From contig BFEA01000476.1 in NCBI GenBank assembly GCA_003427395.1, positions 683,243-710,329 on the forward strand: DNA of 27,087 nt, in the 5' to 3' direction. Of the stretch, positions 9,841 to 17,986 are shown piece by piece. A program made the translations under genes and the position numbers. The notes below the pieces were generated by a model, which had not been told where the DNA came from, did no database searches, and saw only the letters and a program-made list of their open reading frames with translations. This DNA is from Chara braunii (taxonomy: Eukaryota > Streptophyta > Charophyceae > Charales > Characeae). Position 1 is the stretch's first letter, and every line of letters starts with the position of its first letter.

Positions 9841-9923
9841 CGTCATCTCCCGCCGTCACAGCCATCACAACCCCCTGCCTCCAGCACCAAACCTTGGAAG
9901 AATTTTTCAGTTAAGAAAAATTC

Positions 9924-9939
9924 GGAAAATCAGGCACAA
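9924..9939 (+). repeat. LINE target-site duplication, left copy
   Basis: GGAAAATCAGGCACAA is repeated exactly at 11183-11198, immediately after the poly(A) run. A 16-bp perfect duplication bracketing an element that ends in poly(A) is the signature of target-primed reverse transcription. Confidence 0.85.
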
Positions 9940-9943
9940 CTAG

Positions 9944-10357
9944 TCCTCGCTGTTCCAAGGTTGTCCTGTCAATCAGCCAGTCGTTTGTTGTGCCTCCGTG
10001 TTTCCGTCACAATGTTGGCCAGAAACAATTGAACACATCTTCCTTCAGTGTCCGGGCTCAGTATTGCTGTGGAGATGGTGGGAGAGGATATGGAGACAGA
10101 TAGGTGCCACGACACCCTGGCCGTGGGATTGGAGAGCACTGTTGTGCGAAGCATGGCACCCGGAGCAAACTACCACCTTTGAGGATAATACATTTAAATT
10201 AGGGAGAAGGGCGGTACTCTGGGCGCTATGGAGAAAACGGTGTGTGTATGAGATGGAGGAGGTAAGATTGGATGGCCAGGTCTTGCAGGAGGAAATCCGA
10301 CTGCAGGTGCAAGCCGAAATCACTATTAAATGGGAAAAAATGAAGGAGAAATTATAA
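9944..10357 (+). pseudogene. LINE ORF2 C-terminus with zf-RVT-like domain
   Basis: The frame is open from the insertion point (9944) to TAA at 10355-10357, about 137 residues with no true start because the 5' end is lost. QCWPETIEHIFLQCPGSVLLW matches, in shorter pieces, the reverse-transcriptase zinc-binding pattern: a Cys, ETIEH with the His, then LQC with the Cys, followed by Trp-rich LWRWWERIW. The upstream Cys pair (CC, about 10 residues earlier) is spaced unusually, so metal binding may be lost. The C-terminus is basic and helical (EEIRLQVQAEITIKWEKMKE). In intact LINEs this domain follows the reverse transcriptase and helps nucleic-acid binding. Confidence 0.75.
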
Positions 10358-10454
10358 TCTCTGCACGTAAAAACAGAAATCAAAAAACATATTCAACAAT
10401 TCATCAAAGACTGGCTGGGAGGGACCCTGGGGAATCCTATTGCAAAAATTTATT

Positions 10455-10487
10455 GGGTAGGGGAAGGGGAAAGAGAGGGGGAGGGGG
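10455..10487 (+). other. G-rich purine tract, possible G-quadruplex
   Basis: Five or more G-runs of three to five bases are separated by A or GA linkers (GGGTAGGGGAAGGGG, then GAGAGGGGGAGGGGG). It lies in the LINE 3' UTR about 100 bp after the stop. G-rich polypurine tracts in the same position are known from mammalian L1 elements. Confidence 0.6.
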
Positions 10488-11042
10488 AAATGGTGGGAAA
10501 TGACGACAGGAACTATCAGCTTCAGTTTCAGGAGTGGACAAATGTTTGCCCAGATGTACCATGGCGGCCTGCCTCCTATTTTCCAGATCCTTTCCTGCCA
10601 CCAACTTTAGCCATAGTGGGAGAACAGTGGTACGAAGGAGGAGGTCCGTAGTGGGACCAACCTGCAGAATGAGGAACTGGGGAAGGGGGTGGAACAGGAA
10701 AGGATAGTTAGCGATTATACCCTCCCCTCTCACTCTGATATGGTCTCAGGAACCAGTGCGTTACAGTGGGTGCCAGAGCAAGCAATGTAATCAATGCTGA
10801 CAGGGTTCCCCAACAATGTTTCTCTTTCTGGCATACTGCAAAGTCAGGTATTTCAGGTATCTTTGGTCTCAAGAAGTTGGTTGGGGGGAGGGAGGAACCA
10901 GAATGAGAGTGTTAGTATTCGACGCTTTTCTCAAGGTGAAGAGGTCCCTCCCTTGCCCCAAAATGCCTGCTCAGTCAATCCCCTGTATCCCAGGGCAATC
11001 AATGCTGGCAGGAACACTCTGCATGATTGATTTGATGTAAAA

Positions 11043-11100
11043 GGGACGCTGGACCTGCTTTCCAGCAGGTGATGCTCCTCACTAATAGGTGGAGCCGTCT
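11043..11100 (+). repeat. LINE 3' tail module (plus-strand copy)
   Basis: GGGACGCTGGACCTGC, then TTTCCAGCAGGTGATGCTCC, then ACTAATAGGTGGAGC is the plus-strand version of the modules at 3-62, 6,486-6,760 and 8,347-8,403. It is followed by 56 bp and then the poly(A) run. GACCTGCTTTCCAGCAGGT can form a short hairpin. It may be the recognition structure for the LINE reverse transcriptase. Confidence 0.65.
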
Positions 11101-11182
11101 CCCGGGTGGTAGTGGTGTCTGCTCTTATCAGCACCACTAACACTATAAGGGGCGTTAAAAAAAAAAAAAAAAAAAAAAAAAA

Positions 11183-11198
11183 GGAAAATCAGGCACAA
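11183..11198 (+). repeat. LINE target-site duplication, right copy
   Basis: It is an exact match to 9924-9939 and starts directly after the poly(A) run. Confidence 0.85.
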
Positions 11199-11419
11199 AA
11201 ATTTCCGAAAAATCACATGAACATTCCAGCGCCCACTATTCCCACAGGGAGAGGGGAAGAAAAGGAAAAACAACCCTCTCTCCCCATGGAAACTCCAGCG
11301 CCTATAGAGGTCTCAATTGCATGTAAAGGGGTCGCAAGAGCCAATGGGATTACTCCTCTTCCCCAAAAGGTAACCCCCTGATTGTTTACTGCCTCCACTA
11401 GAAGACGCCCCCTCGCCTC

Positions 11420-11640
11420 CCCGCCCCAGTTCAAAACAGCCCCCAGAATACCCCTCCTGCTCCCTCAGTCGCATACAGTACCCCCTAAAGTATGCCCCCG
11501 CAGAGCAGAAGATCCCCCTTCCTTCCTGCCCCACCCCCTCCAAGCAGAACAACCCTCTCAACTCTCACTCTGCTGACATCAGCACCCGTTGTCCTCTCTC
11601 CCCAACCGCCATAGCTGATCCGACCCGAAAATCAGTGTGG
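11420..11640 (+). repeat. Diverged copy of the 352-1400 repeat
   Basis: TATGCCCCCGCAGAGCAGAA, then GATCCCCCTTCC, and later GCTGATCCGACCCGAAAATC parallel the CATGCCCCCGCAGAACT, AGATCCCC and CTGATCTGACCCCAAAATC steps of the left-hand array, in the same order. One unit only, strongly diverged. Confidence 0.55.
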
Positions 11641-12082
11641 TCCAAAAAAGGACAAACCCTCACCCCTACCCTCTCAAAGATCCCGCCACTCACCTTGTGT
11701 AACCCTTGCACGAAGGGACTCCAACCCTAAAGGAGATATCCGTTCCAACACCTCTGACCCCGATCTCATAGAATCACAGGTTGAGACTCCCTTGCTAAAA
11801 ACAACAAACTAAGACTAATTACCTGAGTAAAAACTGTTTGAAAAATCCTACGTCGAGTAAGAAACTCAATTTTAAAGAAGAATCCCGGATTTTCATCTAC
11901 AAAAAAGGAATACGAATTTCAAAATTTGGGAAACTAAGTTTAAATTTTTGACGAATCATGCAAACGAAGTTTGAATCATGAATTTAAGTCGGGTCTCATT
12001 GTTTGTCTGTCCGCTTTTTGTAAAACATTCTCATGCTTGCCGGTGACAAGTAACTGACTAATGGCCCCCACAAGACACCCCC

Positions 12083-12086
<4 letters not shown>
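11641..12086. other. No gene seen
   Basis: Mixed-composition DNA has stops in all frames. It contains the partner (11,987-12,036) of the 8,242-8,309 repeat and otherwise no repeat, RNA gene or hairpin that I could identify. Confidence 0.4.

Positions 12087-12154
<68 letters not shown>
12087..12154 (+). repeat. (CT)34 microsatellite
   Basis: An uninterrupted CT dinucleotide run of 68 bases. Perfect purity suggests it is young or actively slipping, and its assembled length may be unreliable. Confidence 0.95.
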
Positions 12155-12155
<1 letters not shown>

Positions 12156-12157
12156 GG

Positions 12158-12238
12158 ATAGTGGATATTTGGAGAGATACCCTTACTTAGAACCCGACGC
12201 AGGGTGATTTATCGTGAGATAGTGGATATTTGGAGAGA
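12158..12238 (+). repeat. 21-bp direct repeat, 60-bp period
   Basis: GATAGTGGATATTTGGAGAG (plus one more A) occurs at 12158 and 12218 with 39 bp between. It lies between the CT tract and the Gag-like frame and could belong to the retroelement leader. Confidence 0.7.
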
Positions 12239-12406
12239 GTAGCATCGGGTATTCTAGGATAAATCTGGCAGTGGTCGCGGAGGAGCCAACCCGGACGGGA
12301 TAGTCTCGGCCGAGGACTTTTGGTTCGGGAGTCGCATAGGGTATCGGATCTAACTAGGTTGGCAGAGGGGTAGGATCGTAACGAAGAAGTGAACCACTAC
12401 TTTGAT

Positions 12407-13297
12407 ATGTTTCTTACCAATGGCCCCGCGGGGGGTAACTCGGGGGCTGGTGGTAGTGGTCAGAACTTTGGCAACGGACAGAGTTTTGGTAACAATGCAG
12501 GAAATATGGGTGGGGGAGGGGGACCTCGGGGCGGCGGTGGGGTCTGCTATAATTGCGGTAAGCCCGAGCAAATCGCCCGTGAATGTTGGTCCCGGAGAGG
12601 GAGGAGTTATGGCGGACAAAATGGCGATCCAGAATTAAACGAAATTAAAGAGCACTTCCGACAGATTAGAAAAGAAAGACAGGAGTTAAAGGAGAAACGG
12701 AGGCTGGAGGAAGAGAGGAAGAAGAGGGAGGAGGACGAACTTAGGAGAACCCAGGACTTCGCTCGGAAAGCCGAGGAATTCAAGCTGCAACTACGGGCGG
12801 AACTGATGGAAGAATGGAGGAAGAACAACGAGGAGGCGAAAAAGGTGGTAACAAAGATCAGATGCTCCGGGAAGAAGGTGAAGAAGGGGAGAACTATCAT
12901 AAAGAAAACTAACATTATTTCCAGGAAGAACGGTCGGAATAGGAAGCAGATAGTGACTTCCTTGGAAGATTCAGATACCGACAACAAGTCAGGAGACGAG
13001 ACAACTGCCACCGTTACGGCCTCGGATTCAGAGGTGGACGGGAGAATCGCACATAGGAACTACGTGGATAGAAAGAGCACCAAGCGGTACAAGAGGAAGG
13101 CGAGGAAGTTAAAGGCGAAGGGGAAAGTACACTCGGAGAGAACACCACCGAGGACATACGAAAGAGGTGAAAGCTCTAAACAACGGAAGGCGGAGAACGA
13201 GGAGACAACGGAACTAAGAAAATGGAAGCGGAACCTAGGACACCACTTACTGAAAGTTTTAAGGGGCTGGCGGCGGGATGTTCTCAGAAGGGGTTGA
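12407..13297 (+). pseudogene. Retrotransposon Gag-like protein with degenerate zinc knuckle
   Basis: The frame runs from the first in-frame ATG (12407; upstream codons are open back to 12389) to TGA 13295-13297, about 296 residues. Residues 5-45 are Gly/Asn-rich. A zinc-knuckle pattern follows (CYNCGKPEQIARECW): Cys spacing is CX2C-X9-C, but the usual His is Gln. Then comes a long charged coiled-coil of E/K/R (residues about 65-145) and a basic, Ser/Asp-dotted tail. Gag proteins coat element RNA. After about residue 270 the next frame looks more protein-like, so the last 25 residues probably follow a frameshift, and the copy is decayed. Downstream frames to 14,731 belong to the same element. 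Confidence 0.7.
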
Positions 13298-13623
13298 TCG
13301 AATATTGTATTTCAACACACAAAATATACTCTGCTAAGAAGGCGGATGTGCTGAAGAAATTGTGTGAGAAAAAGGGAATAAAGTATACTAAGAAACCAAA
13401 GGCTGTTGAGCTTCTCGCCGGATACCAAGTGGAACTGGCATATGACGACTTTGAGGAAAAACATCACGAGGGGGGAACGATAGTTGCCGACAAGACCAAG
13501 GCTTCAGGATCGCCACAGAAGGTATTCACGAAGGAGCGGATCACCACGGAGAAGCCGGTGACGAAGAAGATACCGGTAATATTCCGCTCGGTACCAGTCC
13601 AACCCACCGAAGACTCTGAATGA
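13222..13623 (+). pseudogene. SAP-like segment, frameshifted continuation of the Gag-like ORF
   Basis: The frame is open from 13180, first ATG 13222, TGA at 13621-13623; it overlaps the Gag-like frame in the -1 register. GLIEYCISTHKIYSAKKADV followed by LKKLCEKKGIKYTKK and AVELLAGYQ reads as two amphipathic helices joined by a GIKY turn, similar in shape to SAP or LEM helix-extension-helix modules that bind DNA. The tail is Lys/Thr/Pro-rich. I see no slippery heptamer in the overlap, so a simple indel is more likely than programmed frameshifting. Confidence 0.5.
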
Positions 13624-13686
13624 CGATTAACGGCTCCGACCAACGCTGAACTGTAGGACGTACTGTGCCGATGGCTTCAGCGGAGG

Positions 13687-14015
13687 ATGGAGTTACAGGA
13701 GCCGAACATTACTGGAGATGCAAGTCGTAAAGTGGAATGTGTTATTACGACCACCACGCTGCTGCTTACGGTACAGAGGAAGATACCATGGTTAAGTAAG
13801 TACCTCTCTAAGATGCACGAATTAGGTAGCTTACTGAACCTAGACACTGGGGAGTGTATGCGGTGGTTAGCCCGTGGACGAAAAAAACGTACGTAGGTTG
13901 TACTGTGAGACCGATAATCCAGAGATGGAGGGAGCACTGTAGTATTGCACTGAGCAACGCACTGGGTCTAGCACCGCACCTGTACCGGTGGCTTAGAAAA
14001 TTCGGGATTGACTGA
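13687..14015 (+). pseudogene. Retroelement remnant with a frame change at an A7 run
   Basis: A first frame (ATG 13687, ending TAG 13894-13896) gives KIPWLSKYLSKMHELGSLLN and GECMRWLARGRKK. At the A7 run (13881-13887) the -1 frame continues with TYVGCTVRPIIQRWREHC and LGLAPHLYRWLRKFGID up to TGA 14013-14015. The combined product is basic and Trp-rich, and it flows into more basic coding sequence at 14.2 kb. I infer the N-terminal part of the element's second polyprotein. No reverse-transcriptase motif is present. Confidence 0.4.
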
Positions 14016-14188
14016 TACGTGGTGATTCCAATCTGACATGCAAGCACCACTGACGACTACGCTTTGAGAGATATTTGATTGCAGATTTTTGTCCTAGCCT
14101 AAATACTCGTGAACTGGGGAAGGCGTAGAAGTTGTCAAAAGGGAGACGTAAAAGGGGGAGAAGGGAGAGGACGGGAAGAGCGAAGGAG

Positions 14189-14731
14189 ATGCCAACCGGT
14201 ACGACTATTACGATCGAAAACTTAGGTCAGTCGTACACCTCAGTCCTATTATGGCTGACAGAGCACTTGGGTAAGGGTACGAGGGTTGTGAGGTTCTCTA
14301 GGGGTACTTGCTGGTCCGACGGATGGAGAAAGATCGTGCGTAGGTTCAGGGATTCCACTTTGGAAATCTTGGGGAAAACGGTACGACTTCGAGATGTGAA
14401 GACAGAACTGCAGCAAGGCGGTACGGTGAGGTTCCTGGAGATACGGAAGTCGAAGACTACAACTGAGCGGAACAAGGCCACTTTGGTAGCTTTGCTTAAG
14501 CGTCCGAAACCGGACTCCCAGTTGTTGACGCTTCCTACTAGGAAACTGATTGGACTATATAAGATTGTCGGACTGTTTACAGATAAGCAGACGAAGTACA
14601 GACTGCGCACCAAGCTCGACAGGGTGATCGGGAGGAAGACTGGGGTGAGTGTTAAGAAGAAGATAAACGTTAGACTGTCGTTTGACTCACAGATCCGGAA
14701 AGCGGGAGTAACATGTTATTCGTTAAAATAG
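14189..14731 (+). pseudogene. Basic protein of the same retroelement, function unknown
   Basis: ATG 14189 to TAA 14729-14731, 180 residues; the frame is open further upstream with Arg/Lys-rich sequence from 14132. It is a well-folded-looking mix of beta-prone (TTITIENLGQSYTSVLLWL) and helical (LIGLYKIVGLFTDKQTKYRL) stretches with high Lys/Arg content. The order Gag-like protein, SAP-like segment, this protein resembles a polyprotein, but no protease, reverse transcriptase, RNase H or integrase follows. The array at 14.8 kb begins where the rest would be. Probably a 3'-truncated element. Confidence 0.4.
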
Positions 14732-14822
14732 GACATTATACTGTGTCCTCTTTCTAACGAATTCTTTTTTGGGTCAGGGTCAAGCAACGTAGGCACGCCC
14801 ATCCAGGGCTTAAGCACATGCA

Positions 14823-15372
14823 GAAGTGTGCTAAGATCCGTACTTGTGGTGAAACTTTATAAATGATATCCCAAATGAGGAAGTGTGTTCAAACCCGTAC
14901 ATGTTAGGCACGCCGCACGGGAACCTTGTGCGGAAGTTTGTCGGGATCCTTACTTGCCGAACTTCAAAAACATGGCATTGCTGGGAATCCTGTGCAGAAG
15001 TGTGGTGGGATCCGCACTTGTCAAACTTCATAAACGAATAACGATAGGCACGCCCATCAGGCAAACCCTGTGCGGAAGTGTGCTGGGATCCTTACTTGTT
15101 GAACTTCAGAAATGTGCCGGTAATCTTGTGCCGAAGTGTGTCGGGATCCGTACTTGTTAAACTTCATAAACGAATAACGACAGGCACGCGCATCAGGAAA
15201 CCCTGTGCGGAAGTGTGCTGGGATCCGTACTTGTTAAACTTCTATTCCATAATTATGACGAGCAATGTGTTATGATTGCATCCTCGTTGGATAATTATAT
15301 TAGAAGACGTAGAGTAGCAACAGGCACGCTCATCCGGGATGCCTGTGCGATAGTGTGTCGGGAGCCACACTT
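14823..15372 (-). repeat. Single-orientation array of a variant palindromic motif
   Basis: Eight copies of a 24-bp motif (GAAGTGTGCTGGGATCC, then GTACTTG) start near 14823, 14880, 14933, 14997, 15075, 15133, 15210 and 15349. Most are followed by TTAAACTTCATAAACGAATA and preceded by GGCACGCCCATCAGG, then CCCTGTGCG. The motif matches the reverse form of the 24.4-25.6 kb core at about 19 of 24 positions. All copies here point one way, unlike the alternating array. No coding frame is conserved. Confidence 0.75.
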
Positions 15373-15419
15373 GTCAAACTTCAAGTTTGTGAATGTGATG
15401 AGCAAGGTGTCATAATTGA

Positions 15420-16020
15420 ATCCTTGTTGGATAATACTATTTATTTCCTTTATGCGTGAGTTGCACATGCATGGCAATTGTCTCGCCCGAGACGGTTGTC
15501 TGGATGTTGTAGAGATTCAAACTTCTTTAGAAGTACAAAAAGTTATTTTCGAGGTACAATTTATTTTTACCCGGTCACGAACGCAAAATTGTCGGTTACA
15601 TGTAATTCAGGCGGTACATGATTGTCTATGCACACAAGAGACGTGATGTCACTGGTCTTTTACTCTTTGCATAACGAACCTCACACACACACACACACAC
15701 TCATCGAGATTTGTCTTGCATCCACACTCCAATTCGTCATGTCACACCACACATACGAATATCATTTCGAGGTGAATTATATGCACATCTTTGGATGACC
15801 TGGACACAATTTGCAACGACGACTGCAATGCGATGAATGTAATGGCACGACAGACGAGCCAGACCTGACAGGGATTCCGAAGGCAACACGCGACGCCAGA
15901 CTGGCAGTCAACATACCAAAGACAACTCAAACTCGCAACACCAAAAGAAAGTAATGTCGTTGTGAAAGCGACAGTCAAAATATGAAATATTCTGAAACAG
16001 AAGTTTGCAAATCAATCGAA
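15420..16020. other. No gene; possible 3' flank of the Ulp1 locus
   Basis: AT-rich DNA with a (CA) run near 15,680-15,700. It holds no frames worth reporting. It lies just beyond the TGA of the minus-strand Ulp1-like frame, so it would include that gene's 3' UTR. A clear poly(A) signal was not singled out. Confidence 0.35.
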
Positions 16021-16024
16021 TCCA

Positions 16025-17028
16025 TCAAAGACAACGACATTCTAAGATACATGATGCCAATTGTCGTCTAACATACGTAATATTTTTACAAGAGAACCTG
16101 AAAGGCGGTCGATCGCCACGTTGCAACAGTGTCGCAAACATCAACATAAACACCCCGCAACTAACTCCATCCACTTGTCTTGGAACTCCCTCTATAACAA
16201 CATTTGTTGCTACCGACTTCAAGCGCCTGCACGACCGCCTATGTGATGTTTGACATTCCAAATAGTGTACGATCAACTCGAAAACACTAAGGTAAAAACT
16301 AGAACCGGCTACAACGCAAGGAAAAAAATCGAAAATCTCAAGAACATTATCTCTCAAGTTCACGGAAAGGAGGATCCAGTGATCATTATCTTTGAGGACC
16401 GGAACGAAGATAATATCATATTGAAGGAGATCCACGTTTTTAGCCTATCTTTCCACCCCGCCGTGTTCTTGAAGTTGCAGTTTACTGAAGAAGAAAGAAT
16501 GAAAGTTGAAGACTTGAAGGCCTGACGAGATGTCACGTATCCCATATGCGGTCGTTCCCAATAGCGCCATGTAAAAGTTGACGACCTCATCATTCACCCT
16601 GCCGTCGGTAAGTGAGAGGGTTAGAATATTCTTCGCTGCAATGCGCAACTGACCATCGCCGAGGGTCGAGAGTACAGTGTCAGGTGGCACCAAGCCTCGT
16701 TCAATGTCGTCCAAAACCCGCAAGCTTCCAATCGCAGTCACTGCTGTTCCAGGTGTCGTGGTCCGCACTGCACAACATCGAGCAAAGGACAGGGGGGGAA
16801 GTGAGAAACGGAACTCTAAGGATTATCCTTCATCGCACGACGAGTAGCTAAGTATTTCTCATACATGGTCTGACCCCTAGTCACAGATCGTGGATATCTC
16901 CATTTCTCTGGGAGCAGAAGGGAAAGCCACTCCTCAATGGCAATGGCATGTTCCTTCTTCCCGATTTCGACATCAACCCCTGACGCCTTTAACATGCCCT
17001 TGTGTTTTGTTGTCAACCCGGGGACTGT
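16025..17028 (-). pseudogene. Ulp1/C48-type cysteine protease (SUMO/Ubl protease) remnant
   Basis: Two exon-like blocks lie on the minus strand. The downstream block runs 16767-16025: DGRVNDEVVNFYMALLG matches the (W)LNDxVINFY entry of Ulp1 domains, DNDHW gives the catalytic His (16379-16381), LEIFDFF the Asp (16328-16330) and RQVDGVSCGVF the Gln and Cys (16175-16177, 16157-16159). All catalytic residues are present. One in-frame TAG at 16445-16447 interrupts between GGVER and AKNVDLLQYD, where family members usually have Trp. The upstream block is 17028 to about 16816 (HAIAIEEWLSLLLPEKWRYP), after an ATTGCAG acceptor. A second acceptor, GTTGTGCAG, precedes 16767. Such proteases remove ubiquitin-like tags; Ulp1 domains are also carried by several plant transposons. 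Confidence 0.7.
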
Positions 17029-17352
17029 CTGCAATATGTGTTCTGGATATTTAAAGGGTCTCCATGTTCAAGACGACCCTACATCTGTACAACAGACGAA
17101 AGACAAAACGGAAAATGAATACACGATTCCGAAGAAGAACCCCACGAAAGGATAATAAAAGAACCACGAAATCTAAAAGGCGTAGGACCTATGCAATTAC
17201 AGAACCCCGTCATGCCATGAGAGTGCGAGAGAGAGAACTTTCGCATTAGCCACGCTGCAAAACAAAACGAGCAGTGCACTCGAGCTCGACACCCCCGCCC
17301 TTCAGAAGGGAAAATCACATCAAGTCACAGAAGCGGAAGCCAAACATCTCTG

Positions 17353-17376
17353 TAATCCGGATCCCGGCGGACGTTT
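17353..17376 (+). repeat. Solo palindromic motif, degenerate
   Basis: TCCGGATCCCGGCGGACG keeps the centre and right arm of the 24-bp motif; the left arm is changed. Located in unit 1 of the 316-bp duplication. Confidence 0.6.
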
Positions 17377-17667
17377 CCGACCCAGGGAGATGACCCAACC
17401 CCTGGACAAACGAAGGAAGAGAAAACGGAAAATGAATATACGTAATCCAAGACGAATCCGACGAAAACGACAATTCAAGAACCACGAAATGTAGAAGACG
17501 CAGGACCTATCTAATTACAGAACCCCGTTTAGCCATGAGAGAGACAGAGAATACTTTCCCACAAGCCCCGCTGGGAAACAAAAGGAGCAGTGCGCTCGAC
17601 CTCGACACCCCCGCCCTTCAGAAGGGAAAACCTCAACAAGCTACAAACGCGGAGGCCAAACATTTAT

Positions 17668-17691
17668 GAAGTCAGGATCCCGACGGACTTT
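17668..17691 (+). repeat. Solo palindromic motif
   Basis: GAAGTCAGGATCCCGACGG followed by ACTTT is a copy of the 24-bp motif within unit 2 of the 316-bp duplication. Confidence 0.65.
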
Positions 17692-17738
17692 TCCCGATCG
17701 AGGCACAAAAAGAGTAACCGCATTATGCAGCGGCCTTG

Positions 17739-17762
17739 GGAGTGCGGATCCCGACGGACTAA
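17739..17762 (+). repeat. Solo palindromic motif
   Basis: GGAGTGCGGATCCCGACGG followed by ACTAA retains the centre and most of the right arm, 71 bp after the preceding copy. Confidence 0.55.
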
Positions 17763-17986
17763 AACCACCACTCATTCCGAAAAAGAAACAACATCCTTCC
17801 ATCATGTGACGGGACGCTTCAACAAAAACACACATGTCCTTCACACAGTGACCTGGCCGACTCACAGGATGGTCGTTCACATGTACTTGGAAGTTTGAAG
17901 GAGTGGTGGCTGTAGCATGCCGACATCAGAAACTCCCCGCATCGACAGACACTCCGGTCACTGGCGCACAGACAGAGTGGCGTTTG

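Larger units (their letters stand above)
9940..11182 (+). mobile_element. 5'-truncated non-LTR retrotransposon (LINE)
   Basis: The element runs from the left target-site duplication to a run of about 25 A at 11,157-11,182 and the right duplication. It contains the last part of ORF2 (zinc-binding tail of the reverse transcriptase, stop at 10357), then a 3' UTR of about 800 bp. The UTR holds a G-rich purine tract at 10,455-10,487, two copies of an AATCAATGCTG(A/G)CAGG word (10,791 and 10,999) and a tail module (11,043-11,100). The exact duplication suggests fairly recent insertion. The 5' truncation shows this copy cannot move on its own. Confidence 0.85.
17092..17720 (+). repeat. 316-bp tandem duplication
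   Basis: Unit 1 (about 17,092-17,405) and unit 2 (about 17,411-17,720) share AACGGAAAATGAATA, AATTACAGAACCCCGT, GACACCCCCGCCCTTCAGAA and GG(A/C)GGCCAAACAT-type words in order with a constant offset of about 316. Each ends in a copy of the palindromic GGATCCCG(G/A)CGGAC motif (17,353 and 17,668). A third motif at 17,739 follows unit 2. It lies in what would be an intron if the upstream minus-strand gene is joined to the Ulp1 exons. Confidence 0.75.

Noticed and set aside
13180-13297. Programmed frameshift between the Gag-like and SAP-like frames
   Set aside because: No slippery heptamer is seen in the overlap; a one-base indel explains it.
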